DNA from: Syntrophales bacterium
GTDB lineage: Bacteria > Desulfobacterota > Syntrophia > Syntrophales > UBA5619
Direction of reading: 5' to 3'
Length of the DNA: 64,000 nucleotides
NCBI GenBank assembly: GCA_023229765.1
Contig: JALNYO010000018.1
Span: forward strand, 11,125 to 75,124
The translations under genes were made by a program, and so were the position numbers. The notes beneath the pieces were generated by a model that saw only the letters and a program-made list of their open reading frames with translations, was not told the DNA's origin and did no database searches. Below are positions 36,492 to 45,884 of the stretch, piece by piece; the first letter of the stretch is position 1, and each line of letters opens with the position of its first letter.

Positions 36492-37568
36492 TCAATACGT
36501 CGCCGTCGTTTTAAAAAGCAGCGGAATATTGTAGGGAAGCGATCTGATTTGCGCGCTGTACCAGAGATTGCCCGCTCTTTCCCATTGCAGGTCGGCGGCA
36601 ACGCAGGTTTTTACCACCAGCACCTCCGCCTCCACTTCAAGATAGGCGGCAAGCGATGACAATACGTGCCGCCAGATAGACTCCTGCAATTTCGAACCGG
36701 CAATGCGGAAGGCGACTTCGTACAACGGGTCAGAGGCGCGGGCCAGCCCCTGAATCTGCATTTGCACCGAATCACCCTTTTTCTCGGCGCTGAAAGTGAC
36801 CCAGCCCGCTTCCGGATGTCCCTGGGGCGTCATCAGGGTAAAGCTTCCGGCGTCGGCATAGGAAACAAGCACCCCGGTGGAAACTATGCCACCCGGCGTC
36901 GCTGAATCTATCAGCACTATCTCGCCCGCGGCGATGCCCCTGGAGGTTGCATAAAACTTATTTGCGGGGGGCTGAAAATCCGGGAAATGATTTTTCATTA
37001 TTTCAATGATATCCGGAGGCTGCAAGCCCGGCTTCTCTATGGCAAGCAGGTAAGTCTTCTGCCACAGCGGCCCGAATCCCTGGAGCGGTCCCAGCACCCG
37101 GCGCCCATCAACATTTTTGTTCATTGCCCCGGCTGGTTTCTCCGTAACTCTGAGCGTGGGAATATTCGGCGCCCAGCCGCCATCATCCTGCCGGCCGTGG
37201 CCGGTATCTGTCTGCTTCAGTTGCCGCAGCTCATCTCCCGATAGCGCGTCCGGCGCTGCCGCTGTTTCATCAAGAAAGACAATGCCTTCGTCAAGGCCGG
37301 TCAGAACGAAGATTTCCCGATAGCGTTCATTTAGTCCGAAGGCGGATAATTTAACCTGCTGCCTTTTTGCCGTTGTCGCCAGTTTGGCCAGGACGCTGGC
37401 GCCGGCGCTGTTCATCTGTTCCAGCGGACGAAAATCGAGAATGATGTTTTTCATGCCCCGCACCCCGGCATCCGTGAAAATATTATTCAGGACGGCTTCG
37501 CTGTCGGAGCAAAGAACGCCGGCTATGGCAATTATACCTGTTGACTTGTTGAGAGCTTGAAGCTCCAT
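36492..37568 (-). CDS. STAS domain fused to a DUF1990-like domain
   Basis: A 358-residue protein. The first 100 residues form a STAS/anti-sigma factor antagonist fold (GIIAIAGVLCSDSEAVLNNI, KNIILDFRPLEQMNSAGASV), with Ser at the usual phosphorylatable position. After a polar linker, residues about 155-330 resemble DUF1990/SRPBCC-type proteins: PLQGFGPLWQKTY, a Gly-rich strand, then TPQGHPEAGWVTFSAE. The domain identity of the second half is tentative. It could be a signalling adaptor that binds a small ligand; the neighbouring diguanylate cyclase suggests a signalling context. Confidence 0.6.
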   Translation of the reverse strand: MELQALNKSTGIIAIAGVLCSDSEAVLNNIFTDAGVRGMKNIILDFRPLEQMNSAGASVLAKLATTAKRQQVKLSAFGLNERYREIFVLTGLDEGIVFLDETAAAPDALSGDELRQLKQTDTGHGRQDDGGWAPNIPTLRVTEKPAGAMNKNVDGRRVLGPLQGFGPLWQKTYLLAIEKPGLQPPDIIEIMKNHFPDFQPPANKFYATSRGIAAGEIVLIDSATPGGIVSTGVLVSYADAGSFTLMTPQGHPEAGWVTFSAEKKGDSVQMQIQGLARASDPLYEVAFRIAGSKLQESIWRHVLSSLAAYLEVEAEVLVVKTCVAADLQWERAGNLWYSAQIRSLPYNIPLLFKTTATY

Positions 37569-37644
37569 AACCGCCTCCTTGATTTTATGCCTTCGAGAAT
37601 ATTTCGTTAAAAATCATCCCCTCGCAGATTCTATAAGAAAAAAT

Positions 37645-38526
37645 CTATATGCAATCGTCTGCAAGCTGCCCGCCGGCATTGCCGGTATAGGTCAGATAGG
37701 CGATTCCATTTTTCCCGTTATGTTTTACTGAGTACATGAGCGCATCGGCTATTTGCAAAAGCTGAGTGGCGGTTTTGGGCACACCCCGGTTACAGGTGAC
37801 GACGCCGATACTGAAGGTAACCGGCCAGTGGTTCAGCTTCATCTCTTCCAGAAGACCGTTCTGGAGTTTGACGAGAACGGCGCGGGCCGATTCCTGATCA
37901 AGCTCCGGCAGCAGAAATGCCAATTCATCGCCTCCCAGTCGCGCAATCACATCAATTTTCCGCAAATGCTCCCGGGCGTAACGAACGATGGTGCGAAGAG
38001 CCCGGTCTCCTTCCGGATGTCCGAACCGATCGTTGACTTCCTTAAAATTGTCAAGGTCTAAATAGACTAACGTGAAGGGACGTCCATATCGTTGCAGACG
38101 GTGACATTCCAGCCCCAGCAGTTCAAAAAAACGGCGGGCATTGGCCGCGCCGGTCAGGTAATCCGTGGATGCCAATTCCTTTTCCCGCTCCATGGCGCTT
38201 TTCAATGCCGACAGGAGTAACAAGACAAAAACAAATAACGAGAATCTGATCAAAATATTTAAAACAGCAACAATTTCGTTCTGGTAGATATGCCCGGAGT
38301 AAATACCCGCCGCAAACAGCACCAGAACGCCGGCCAGGACAACGACGATCCCTGGCCATCTGCCGAGAAACCAGGTGACAAAAGAAATCGGCAGCAGATA
38401 AAACAGTGAAATGGCGAGCTTTTGTCCCGTAAAAAAATCCAGGATGACGATTGCTGCAAGCAGGGCAAAACCGACCGCCATCTTGAAAATTTTATCCTGT
38501 TTTTCCAGGCGAGCAAGAATGTTCAT
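37645..38526 (-). CDS. Membrane-bound diguanylate cyclase (GGDEL motif)
   Basis: A 293-residue protein with five or so hydrophobic N-terminal segments (VGFALLAAIVILDFF, ISLFYLLPISFVTWFLG, IVVVLAGVLVLFAAG, FSLFVFVLLLLSAL) that make a membrane sensor. A C-terminal GGDEF domain follows, with STDYLTGAANARRF and DLDNFKEVNDRFGH. The active-site loop is RLGGDELAFL, so Leu replaces Phe, which is tolerated in active cyclases. No RxxD product-inhibition site is evident. It should make c-di-GMP from GTP. ATG 38526 has GGAGG 9 nt upstream. Confidence 0.88.
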   Translation of the reverse strand: MNILARLEKQDKIFKMAVGFALLAAIVILDFFTGQKLAISLFYLLPISFVTWFLGRWPGIVVVLAGVLVLFAAGIYSGHIYQNEIVAVLNILIRFSLFVFVLLLLSALKSAMEREKELASTDYLTGAANARRFFELLGLECHRLQRYGRPFTLVYLDLDNFKEVNDRFGHPEGDRALRTIVRYAREHLRKIDVIARLGGDELAFLLPELDQESARAVLVKLQNGLLEEMKLNHWPVTFSIGVVTCNRGVPKTATQLLQIADALMYSVKHNGKNGIAYLTYTGNAGGQLADDCI

Positions 38527-38595
38527 ACCTTCTGTCCTCCGTGCATCAGGAAGAAATGACAACGGCAGGCGTCGGCCCGATTATTCGCCGCAAGG

Positions 38596-40437
38596 TCAAC
38601 TATCCTTGGGAGGCCCTTTCGGCAAGTCGAGTTCCCTTAGCTTCTCCGGTGTCGGGACGCCATCTTTGTCCCAGCCGCGCATCTGGTAGTACCGATCCAG
38701 CATTTCCGACAGCGCTTCCGGCGGGCAAAACCGTCCCTCGGAAGGTCCCGCGGGGATGGGCTCGTGCATTACCCGCCAGGGCAGGGTATCGTCTTTTCTG
38801 GTCACACCGCGCCGACAGTTGATGAGCCGCTCCAGATTATAGATCCTCTCGCCGCAGCGCTCCAGCCAGGCGGCATCGATGCCCCAGCCCGTAATCAGAT
38901 TCACCACTCGTGCCATGCTCTCCCCGATTGCGGTGGGGCCGAGGATCCCCTCTTCGATGAAGCGGCAGATGACAAGCGAGTCCCCGACGCTCGTGAAATG
39001 GTTGCTTTTGACGACATATTCGGGGCGCGTGGAGAACCCCGGATCCGGATGCGTTCCCTGATAAAAGGGGCGGGTATCGTGGTGGCTTCCCCCCCGGGTG
39101 GCGACGGCGTATCCCAGCGACAGCTCGCGGATGCCCCGCGGTGAATGCCCCGCTATTTCCAGCCCCTTGACCTCGTGCAGGTATTTTTCGGAATCCTTGC
39201 CGAATAGCTCGCTAAGCCGCCGGGAGCCCATTGCGAGAAACTTGCCGACCCCCTCCTGCCGGGCGGTCAGTTTTACCAGCTCCGCCAGCCCTTTGCCATC
39301 CGAAAAATTTACGCGTCCCCCCAAATCTGCTTCCGTGACGATCCCCCGCTCGATGCATTCCGCAACGAAGGCCATCGTCACTCCCAGCGAAATGGTATCC
39401 ATGCCCAGCAAATCGCAAAGATGCGCCGCGTTGAAGAGGGAGTTGAGGTCGGGATTGTCCAGCATGGAGCCCAGCGCATAGATGGTCTCGTATTCCGGCA
39501 TTTTTACCGTCTGCCCCTCATACTCGCCAGCGCCAACAGTGACGTTCTTCCCGCAGGCCAGCACGCAGCCGGGGCAGGCGGTGATCCCCGCCCCGCATTT
39601 CGGCAGGAAAAAATCGGCGGATATCTCCCGCCATTCGTCAAAGGTTTCCCGGGTATTGTTGCGGGTTCCGATCATTCCCTTGGCATTTATCATGCCGGGG
39701 AGTGCCCCGGTCCCGAAACTTGTCATGAGTCCCTTGCTTTTTTTCAGCTCCGGGAACTTCTCCGTAAGAAAAACCCGGAGCCCATCCCTGTCGGCAACGG
39801 CTGTCTTCAGGCCGCCTTTGACTACGATAGCCTTGAGGTTTTTGGCGCCCATGACGGCCCCCTGGCCGCCGCGGCCGGCCGTGCCGAGCCTCTGGCCACC
39901 AGCGACGACGTTGGCAAAGGGGATTTTTCTTTCGCCCGCCGGACCGATCGCCATGCAGACAGACCCCTTGCCGCATTCGCCCTGAAGAATCACGATCGTC
40001 TCTTCGGTCGTCTTTCCCCAGACATGGGAAGCATCGCGAATCTCCGCTTTGTCTTCATTGATAAAAAGATAAACCGGCCGTGCAGCCTTGCCCTGAATAA
40101 AGATCGCTGTCAATCCGGTGCGCTTTTGGGCAATGGCGAAAGCGCCGCCGAAATTGGAGTCGCAAAAGAGGCCGGTCTGCGGGGAAATGACGGCCATGTG
40201 GGCGCGGCTTGTCCCCCAAAGCGGGGTGTCGGTCAGGGGGCCTACGGCGATCGCCACGCCGTTTTCTTCGCCGAGCGGATCGACATTTGCGGGAACGCGC
40301 TCACTGATCAGTTTCGCCACGAATCCGTTGCCGCCGATGAATTTGCGGGCGTATTCATCCGGCAGCGTTTCCCGGTCGGCAATGCCTAAAGAGAGATCAA
40401 CATGGAGAATCATTCCGTTGTAACTGTTCGTCAGCAT
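38596..40437 (-). CDS. Aldehyde:ferredoxin oxidoreductase (tungsten pterin enzyme)
   Basis: A 613-residue AOR-family enzyme. The [4Fe-4S] ligands CPGCVLAC are near the middle, followed by LCDLLGMDTISLG. The last Cys is in SLVICRF, and CRRGVTRKDDTLPWR closes the cofactor site. The N-terminal domain has ARKFIGGNGFVAKL and GRGGQGAVMGAKNLKAIVVKG (pterin binding). These enzymes oxidise aldehydes to carboxylates, or run in reverse, with ferredoxin in the cytoplasm and tungsten as the metal. It is an anaerobe marker. It ends a - strand cluster with an MFS transporter, methyltransferase parts and a ThDP enzyme that could generate an aldehyde. Confidence 0.92.
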   Translation of the reverse strand: MLTNSYNGMILHVDLSLGIADRETLPDEYARKFIGGNGFVAKLISERVPANVDPLGEENGVAIAVGPLTDTPLWGTSRAHMAVISPQTGLFCDSNFGGAFAIAQKRTGLTAIFIQGKAARPVYLFINEDKAEIRDASHVWGKTTEETIVILQGECGKGSVCMAIGPAGERKIPFANVVAGGQRLGTAGRGGQGAVMGAKNLKAIVVKGGLKTAVADRDGLRVFLTEKFPELKKSKGLMTSFGTGALPGMINAKGMIGTRNNTRETFDEWREISADFFLPKCGAGITACPGCVLACGKNVTVGAGEYEGQTVKMPEYETIYALGSMLDNPDLNSLFNAAHLCDLLGMDTISLGVTMAFVAECIERGIVTEADLGGRVNFSDGKGLAELVKLTARQEGVGKFLAMGSRRLSELFGKDSEKYLHEVKGLEIAGHSPRGIRELSLGYAVATRGGSHHDTRPFYQGTHPDPGFSTRPEYVVKSNHFTSVGDSLVICRFIEEGILGPTAIGESMARVVNLITGWGIDAAWLERCGERIYNLERLINCRRGVTRKDDTLPWRVMHEPIPAGPSEGRFCPPEALSEMLDRYYQMRGWDKDGVPTPEKLRELDLPKGPPKDS

Positions 40438-40607
40438 CTTTCCCCTCCTGAAGGTTTGCTACAGCAAGAAACGGCCTGCGCCCCGGATAAGCTTTTTCGC
40501 CAGATGATGCCTCCGGCGTCGTTACATGCACGGTTTAGATAACAACTGTCAAGCAAAAACCGCTTGGGAAAGAAGCAGCATTCCGATGAAGATCAGCATT
40601 ATATGGA

Positions 40608-41891
40608 TCAGACGGTTTCCACTTTTTCCACCATGCTTGCATCCGCGTCATAAAAGAATGAGCCGATAAAAAAGAAAATCCCAGCCAGCGTGGCAGACAG
40701 CGGCAGAAAAACCATGGCTTTTTCCAGACCGAAGGCATCGGACAGGGCGCCGATAACGGGAGGCCCCAGCGTGCTGCCCAGGATATGCTGGATGATGATG
40801 CACAGGCTCAGCGATACGGCCCGGAGGCCCGGGTGGACAACATCCTGGGTTACGGCAACAGCCGCCGGCACGAAGGCTACCGCGGCGATCCCCGCTGCCA
40901 GCAGTACGGCATATTGAATTTGGCCGCGACAAACGCTGAAGGCGATAAACAGCAAAACGGCGGTCGTGAACGAAGAAAGCGCCGGAAAAAGCAGTCTCGC
41001 ATTTCCCCGGCTTTTAAACCATCTATCCGCCAGATAACCGCCTAAAGGCGCCCCGATTATCGCAAGCAGCATGACGATGCCCCCCTTGGTCGAGGCCCTG
41101 CTCATGGAGATTCCCTCCACTCGCTGAAAATAACTGGGAAGCCATGTCAGCAGGGCCGTGGTAACAAAGGTGTTGGCGGCAAAGCCGAGGTTGTTGAAGA
41201 TCAGCGTTTTACTTCTTCCAAAATGGGCCGCTATTTCTCCGAGCCTCATCCTCGAACCGGTTTTTTCTGCTCCCCTGCCGACAGTTTTTTTCAGCTCTAC
41301 CGTCTGGTAATCCTTAACATAAAAAAACAGCAAGGCCACAATAATGCCGGGCAGGGCCACAAGACCAAACGCATGGCGCCAGCCGAAACGCTCGGCGATG
41401 ATTCCGCCCAGGGCGATCCCCAGCGCGCTTCCCAACGGGATAGAGGCATTCCAGAATCCCAGCATTCTTGCCCGTTTCTCTTTGGGAAACAATGACGATA
41501 TCATCGCGGTTCCGCCGGGCGCGTAACCGGCTTCGCCAATGCCGATTGCGGTTCTCGCCGCGAAAAGCTGCCCGAAGTTTTTTGTGAAGGCGCAGGCAAC
41601 CGTGGCCACACTCCAGAAAATCGTCACAAACCCGATAATTTTAACCCTGCTCCACCGATCGATGATGATGGACACCGGCAGCGTAAAGATGAGAATCGAC
41701 CAGTAAACGGCGGAAACAAGCAGGCCGCACTGGGTGTCGGTAAGGCCCCAATCCTGCTTGATAAAAGGGAAAAGCGAGACGATTACCAGCCGGTCCATGT
41801 AGTCGAACATATAGATTAAAAACAAGAGGGCAAAGATGTAGTAGGGAGATGAAGTCAGCGAGCGCGTCTTGGGAACCGGAAAATTATTCAT
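40608..41891 (-). CDS. MFS transporter (ACS/Spinster-like), probable organic anion uptake
   Basis: A 427-residue transporter with about 12 membrane helices. The first helix is YYIFALLFLIYMFDYMDRLV, and the loop 2-3 motif is IDRWSRVKIIG. The helix 4-5 motif GIGEAGYAPGGTAMISSLFPKEKRARMLG is the anion:cation symporter family signature. Its start overlaps the end of the methyltransferase gene (41884), so they are co-translated. It probably imports the substrate of this cluster. The start could also be the ATG at 41900. Substrate unknown. Confidence 0.88.
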   Translation of the reverse strand: MNNFPVPKTRSLTSSPYYIFALLFLIYMFDYMDRLVIVSLFPFIKQDWGLTDTQCGLLVSAVYWSILIFTLPVSIIIDRWSRVKIIGFVTIFWSVATVACAFTKNFGQLFAARTAIGIGEAGYAPGGTAMISSLFPKEKRARMLGFWNASIPLGSALGIALGGIIAERFGWRHAFGLVALPGIIVALLFFYVKDYQTVELKKTVGRGAEKTGSRMRLGEIAAHFGRSKTLIFNNLGFAANTFVTTALLTWLPSYFQRVEGISMSRASTKGGIVMLLAIIGAPLGGYLADRWFKSRGNARLLFPALSSFTTAVLLFIAFSVCRGQIQYAVLLAAGIAAVAFVPAAVAVTQDVVHPGLRAVSLSLCIIIQHILGSTLGPPVIGALSDAFGLEKAMVFLPLSATLAGIFFFIGSFFYDADASMVEKVETV

Positions 41892-42969
41892 AGCGTCCAT
41901 ATTTTTTCGTGGCCTCGAACATTGCAATGCAGTTTTCAGGGTTAACCGCCGGGTGCAGCGAGTTGGAGGAGCAAAGGATGTAACCGCCGCCCTGGGCCGC
42001 GACAGCGATGGCATGCTTAACGGCGGCGTCAACCTGCTCGGGAGTCCCGGAAGGAAGCAACTCTTCGCAGTCGATATTGCCCAACAGGCAGATTTTATTC
42101 CCCCAGGCGTCTTTAATCTTTTGCAAATCCATCCCCGCTTGCGGCTCCAGCGGGTTCAGCCCGTCATATCCGGAAGCGATAAGCGCCTCCATGATTGCCC
42201 AGAGATTGCCGTCGCTATGGCGCACCACCTTAAGACCAAGCGCGTGGGCGCGGTCAACAAGTTTTCTGTTGTAGGGATTGACAAACTCCATAAAATGCCT
42301 GGGGGAGATTAACAGGTTGTTTGTGGAGGCAATGTCATCTTCGACCACCAGCACATCAACGCCGGCCGCGGCTAACATCTCAAGCTGTTTCAAGTTATAT
42401 TCCGTCACGATGGCCGAAACGCTGTGAATAAAGCCGGGGTCGTCTATCAGCTTGAACATGTAGTTTTCCATCCCGGTCAGCCGCCAGGTATGCACAAAAA
42501 CACCACGCATCAGCCAGAAAAGCGCCTTTTGTCCCTTGAATCTCTCCCGGGCAAGATCAAGCAGCAGGAGGTGGGAGCGATTCGGCTCGGGAATGTGATA
42601 GTTTTCAAGATCATGGGGATCATGCAGCGGGTGGCCGATGGGAACGGGCAGGCCGTGGGGGTTCCGCCTGTAGATAACTCGCCAGTCATCCTGGACGTCT
42701 TTGTCATTGAGCATGGTCTCATGGCCAATCTCAAAAGCGGTAAAGCCGTCCACGCCAAAAGCCTCATGCAGCAGAAAAAGGGTGTCCAGCAGTTTCATCT
42801 TCTCGGCGTCATTCATGTCATAAATCTGTTTGGATTGATCCGGGAGACCATCGGTCAGGTGTTTCCCAATGCCGATGATCGGCGCCTCATTAATTCCATG
42901 AATATAAAGAGGGACACGGTCCGGCTGCTGAAGATTCAGGGCGGTGATAATCCTCTGTTTCCCATTCAT
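41884..42969 (-). CDS. Uroporphyrinogen decarboxylase-fold corrinoid methyltransferase (MtaA/CmuA-like)
   Basis: A 361-residue URO-D family protein, starting MNGKQRIITALNLQQPDRVP. The C-terminal region has VRHSDGNLWAIMEALIASG, LNPLEPQAGMDL and LLGNIDC, like methyltransferases that move methyl groups between a corrinoid protein and a thiol or a substrate. It is not the haem-pathway HemE, which keeps different active-site residues and context. The corrinoid protein gene lies upstream at 43336. It may act in demethylation of methoxylated or methylated compounds. Confidence 0.85.
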   Translation of the reverse strand: MNGKQRIITALNLQQPDRVPLYIHGINEAPIIGIGKHLTDGLPDQSKQIYDMNDAEKMKLLDTLFLLHEAFGVDGFTAFEIGHETMLNDKDVQDDWRVIYRRNPHGLPVPIGHPLHDPHDLENYHIPEPNRSHLLLLDLARERFKGQKALFWLMRGVFVHTWRLTGMENYMFKLIDDPGFIHSVSAIVTEYNLKQLEMLAAAGVDVLVVEDDIASTNNLLISPRHFMEFVNPYNRKLVDRAHALGLKVVRHSDGNLWAIMEALIASGYDGLNPLEPQAGMDLQKIKDAWGNKICLLGNIDCEELLPSGTPEQVDAAVKHAIAVAAQGGGYILCSSNSLHPAVNPENCIAMFEATKKYGRYE

Positions 42970-42987
42970 AAGGCAATGCCTCCTTCT

Positions 42988-43254
42988 TTAAACTTCCCCG
43001 CAATAATGAATTTGCCAAGCTGGCTCATTTCTATAATTGCCGTCGGAATGACAGAATGCAAGCAGATTATGCTCCGCCGCCGCTGCTGTCTGTCGGGACA
43101 GGGACGGGAAAAAGTACTCACGGAGAACCGCTGGCCTCGTCATTAGACCGCTGTTGAAGGCGATGTCGTCTGCCAGAATAACGCTGTCTTTTTTCTCAAT
43201 AAAGCCGGCAATGGACTTGCGGCTGGCATTGATAAGTTCACCAATAATCAGCAT
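42988..43254 (-). pseudogene. Pterin-binding methyltransferase (AcsE/MeTr-like), N-terminal remnant
   Basis: The first 25 codons (MLIIGELINASRKSIAGFIE) are the start of a methyltetrahydrofolate methyltransferase of about 270 residues. After KKDS the match ends, and the rest (FNSGLMTRPAVL, CHSDGNYRNEPAW) looks like translated non-coding sequence. The gene lies between the corrinoid protein and the URO-D methyltransferase, where a functional copy would be expected. A deletion seems to have removed most of it. Confidence 0.55.
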
Positions 43255-43335
43255 GAATCACCTCAAGGGCCTTCCTGTATATTGGGAGAAAATGCGCATC
43301 GCCCGCTTGAAAACAAACGCACAGAAAAAGCACTG

Positions 43336-43974
43336 TTATTGATCTGTAAAACGGCGCGCCAGTTCTACGGCTTCGGTCGCATTGGCGCCGGAGGCGTCCG
43401 CGCCGATTTTTTCCGCGAATGCCCGGTCAATCGGGGCGCCGCCGACGATTACCTTGAGGTTTTTCCGTAAGCCCTGTGCCTCCAGCGCTTCAATCACCCG
43501 CCTCATCTCAGGCATGCTGGTCGTCAAAAGGGCGGAAAGCCCCAGCACCGGCGGTTTTATCTCCTTCACCTTGTTCAATATTTCGTCAATGTCCACATCC
43601 GTGCCGAGATCAACGACGTTGAAACCGGCGCCCTCCAGCAGCATGCAAACCAGATTCTTGCCGATGTCATGGAGGTCTCCCTTGATCGTCGCCATGACGA
43701 CGGTTCCCCGGGACTTAGTCTGGTCTCCTGTCAGCAGCGGTTTAATGATAGAAAGCCCGCTTTTCATGGTGATGGCCGAGGCAAGCATTTCCGGGATGAA
43801 AATCTCGCCGCTGCCGAAAGCATCTCCCACCACGTCCATGGCCGCGATCAGCGCATCGTCGATGATCGCCCTGGGGGTGAGCCCCGCTTCCAGCGCCTGC
43901 TGCGTCAATGCTTGTATTTCTTTGTACTTGCCTTCGATTACCGCATTTTTGATGATGCTTAGATGATCCGTCAT
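43336..43974 (-). CDS. Corrinoid (cobalamin-binding) methyl-carrier protein
   Basis: A 212-residue MtaC/MttC/MtvC-type protein. The N-terminal helical cap has AGLTPRAIIDDALIAAMDVVG and IFIPEMLASAITMKSG. The Rossmann B12 domain has KGDLHDIGKNLV (His ligates the cobalt), VVDLGTDV, GLSALLTTSMPEM and VIVGGAPID. It carries a methyl group on cobalt between two methyltransferases. ATG 43974 with GGACAGG 9 nt upstream is preferred over an upstream TTG. A degenerate pterin methyltransferase and a URO-D-type methyltransferase follow. Confidence 0.92.
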   Translation of the reverse strand: MTDHLSIIKNAVIEGKYKEIQALTQQALEAGLTPRAIIDDALIAAMDVVGDAFGSGEIFIPEMLASAITMKSGLSIIKPLLTGDQTKSRGTVVMATIKGDLHDIGKNLVCMLLEGAGFNVVDLGTDVDIDEILNKVKEIKPPVLGLSALLTTSMPEMRRVIEALEAQGLRKNLKVIVGGAPIDRAFAEKIGADASGANATEAVELARRFTDQ

Positions 43975-44003
43975 GATCGCCAACCTGTCCTTTTTTTGTG
44001 TTT

Positions 44004-44025
44004 GGGGCGGTTCGCGAACCGCCCC
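44004..44025. repeat. 22-bp perfect palindrome (GGGGCGGTT/AACCGCCCC)
   Basis: The sequence reads the same on both strands and is followed by partial copies GCGAACCGTTCC and AACCGCCCCTGC to 44075. It lies between the corrinoid protein and ThDP enzyme genes. There is no U-tract, so it is a REP-like element rather than a terminator. Confidence 0.7.
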
Positions 44026-44075
44026 AACGTGCGAACCGTTCCGACCCGCAAACCGCCCCTGCGATGGCGGTTTTT

Positions 44076-45773
44076 CTATCCCGCCTTGTAGCCGCCGAGA
44101 TTGGCCAGGGCGACGCTTCCTGGGCTGATGACCGTCTGATCGACCTTGACATTGACGCAGGCGGTTTTCCCGGAGGCAAAGGCCCGCTCCAGGGCGGGGC
44201 GGATATCTGCCGGCTTTTCGACGAGCTCCCCGAAGCCGCCCAGCGCCTCCACCAGCTTGTGGTAATCCACCCAGTTCAATTCTGTCCCGTTATTAATATG
44301 ATGCCCCATCCGCAACTGCTGGCTGTGCATGATCATTCCCCACGCCTGATCGTTGGCGACGACCACGACAATCGGCAGACCCTTGCGGATCGCCGTGTTG
44401 AATTCCATGAAGTTGAAGCCGACCGAACCGTCGCCGGTAACGAGCAGGACGCGCTTGCCGGGATGCTTCAACTGCGCGGCATTCGCGTAGGGGATGCCGA
44501 CGGCAAGGCTGCCGTACAGCCCGTAGTCGAGGTAGTGGCCGCCCCGGCGGATCGTTCTGGTCATCCCCATCCAGGTGGCGGTATCGCCCCCGTCGGCAAC
44601 GACAATGTCGTCGTCCCTGCTCATGAAATCGTTGAGTTCCCGGGCGAGTCGCATGGGATGGATCGGCAGAGCTTCGGAATTCCAGGTCGCTTCGGCCTGT
44701 GCTTTGCCGTTCTTTTCGTACTGCCGGACGGCTTCCACCCAGGGGCCAAACTTTTCGCGCAAAGCGGCGCTGGCGTTTTCTGCGTCGAGCAGGCCGTTTA
44801 CCTCAGTAAGAAACGACTTGAGGTCGCTGACGATTCCCAGCTCAATCGTCCGGTTTCTGCCGATCTCTTCGGGGGAGATATCAACCTGAATGAATTTTGC
44901 GCCCGATGGGAAGATGTCGCCGAAGATATAGAAAAGACTGAGGCGGTTGCCCAGAAAAATGACCAGGTCGGTGGTCATCAGGCTCATCATCGCCGCGCCC
45001 GGCCGGATGGCGAGGGACGATTCAAAACAGAGCGGATGGGTGTCGGGAATAACGCCCCGGCCGGCGCCGGCGGTGAAGACAGGAATTCCCGTTTTTTCAA
45101 CGAAATCTATGAGTTCCTGGCCGGCATCCGCATACCAGGCGCCGCTGCCTGCGATCGCAATCGGGTTTTTGGCCGCGCTGATCATTGCCACGGCCTTTTT
45201 CGCGTTTTCGCGATCAACGGGACGGGAGGCGATCGCCGTGTGCAGCTTCCTTACCTTAGTCATGTCCACCGTCGCGTTCAGAATGTCGCAGGGAAGCTCG
45301 AGATAAACCGGACCGGGTCTGCCGCCGCCGGCAATCCGGAAGGCCATGTCGATGTATTCGGGAATCCGCTCCGGGACGGTGCAGACCAGCGCTTTTTTGA
45401 CCATCGGCTCGATGACGGGAAGCTGGCTCATGTCTTGCAGATCGAGTTTTTCCCTGCTTTCGAGGCCGACGCAGCCGGCAATCAGGATGAGCGGCGCGTT
45501 GGCGAGCCGGGCGCTCGCAATCCCGGTCAGCGCGTTGGTGAAGCCCGGCCCCGCCGTCACCATTGCCACCGCCGGCTTCCGGTTCATCCGTCCCCAGGCC
45601 TCGGCCATGAACACCGCCGCCTGTTCGTGGCGAGTATCGAAGATCGTGATGTTCGTGCCTTCAAGGTACTGATAGATGGGGGTGATATGTCCGCCGCTCA
45701 GCGAGAAGATGTAGTCAATCCCCCGTTCCTGAAGCGCCTCCGCGACAAGCTGCGCGCCGATGACCTTGTCCAT
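44076..45773 (-). CDS. Thiamine diphosphate-dependent enzyme (acetolactate synthase/acyl-CoA lyase-like)
   Basis: A 565-residue ThDP enzyme of the acetolactate synthase/2-hydroxyacyl-CoA lyase/oxalyl-CoA decarboxylase superfamily. The activating Glu is in DTRHEQAAVFMAEAWGR, the ThDP/Mg motif is TGDGSVGFNFMEFNTAIRKG with VVANDQAWGM, and the middle domain carries an FAD- or nucleotide-like fold. The residues that distinguish the subfamilies are not decisive by eye. Not a housekeeping AHAS, since no small subunit or ilv genes are near. In this cluster a decarboxylase or lyase that releases an aldehyde for the AOR (38596) is an attractive idea. Confidence 0.86.
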   Translation of the reverse strand: MDKVIGAQLVAEALQERGIDYIFSLSGGHITPIYQYLEGTNITIFDTRHEQAAVFMAEAWGRMNRKPAVAMVTAGPGFTNALTGIASARLANAPLILIAGCVGLESREKLDLQDMSQLPVIEPMVKKALVCTVPERIPEYIDMAFRIAGGGRPGPVYLELPCDILNATVDMTKVRKLHTAIASRPVDRENAKKAVAMISAAKNPIAIAGSGAWYADAGQELIDFVEKTGIPVFTAGAGRGVIPDTHPLCFESSLAIRPGAAMMSLMTTDLVIFLGNRLSLFYIFGDIFPSGAKFIQVDISPEEIGRNRTIELGIVSDLKSFLTEVNGLLDAENASAALREKFGPWVEAVRQYEKNGKAQAEATWNSEALPIHPMRLARELNDFMSRDDDIVVADGGDTATWMGMTRTIRRGGHYLDYGLYGSLAVGIPYANAAQLKHPGKRVLLVTGDGSVGFNFMEFNTAIRKGLPIVVVVANDQAWGMIMHSQQLRMGHHINNGTELNWVDYHKLVEALGGFGELVEKPADIRPALERAFASGKTACVNVKVDQTVISPGSVALANLGGYKAG

Positions 45774-45790
45774 TTTCCTTCCTCCTTTTG

Positions 45791-45874
45791 CATGAAAATC
45801 CCCCCATCCCCCCTTTACCAGGGGGGTAAGGGGGGATTTTCATGCTTCGTTGTGCCCCACGGGCATGGGGGTTT
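45791..45874. repeat. Palindromic dispersed repeat, family B, copy 4
   Basis: The copy runs CATGAAAATCCCCCC, CCTTTACCAGGGG, GGGGGATTTTCATGC, CTTCGTTGTGCCCC and GGGCATGGGGGTTT. It lies between the SDR and ThDP-enzyme genes, both on the - strand. Confidence 0.85.
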
Positions 45875-45884
45875 ATATAAAAAT

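Noticed and set aside
44004..44075. GC palindromes as a terminator between corrinoid protein and ThDP enzyme genes
   Set aside because: No U-tract follows on either strand; the blocks look like repeat copies.
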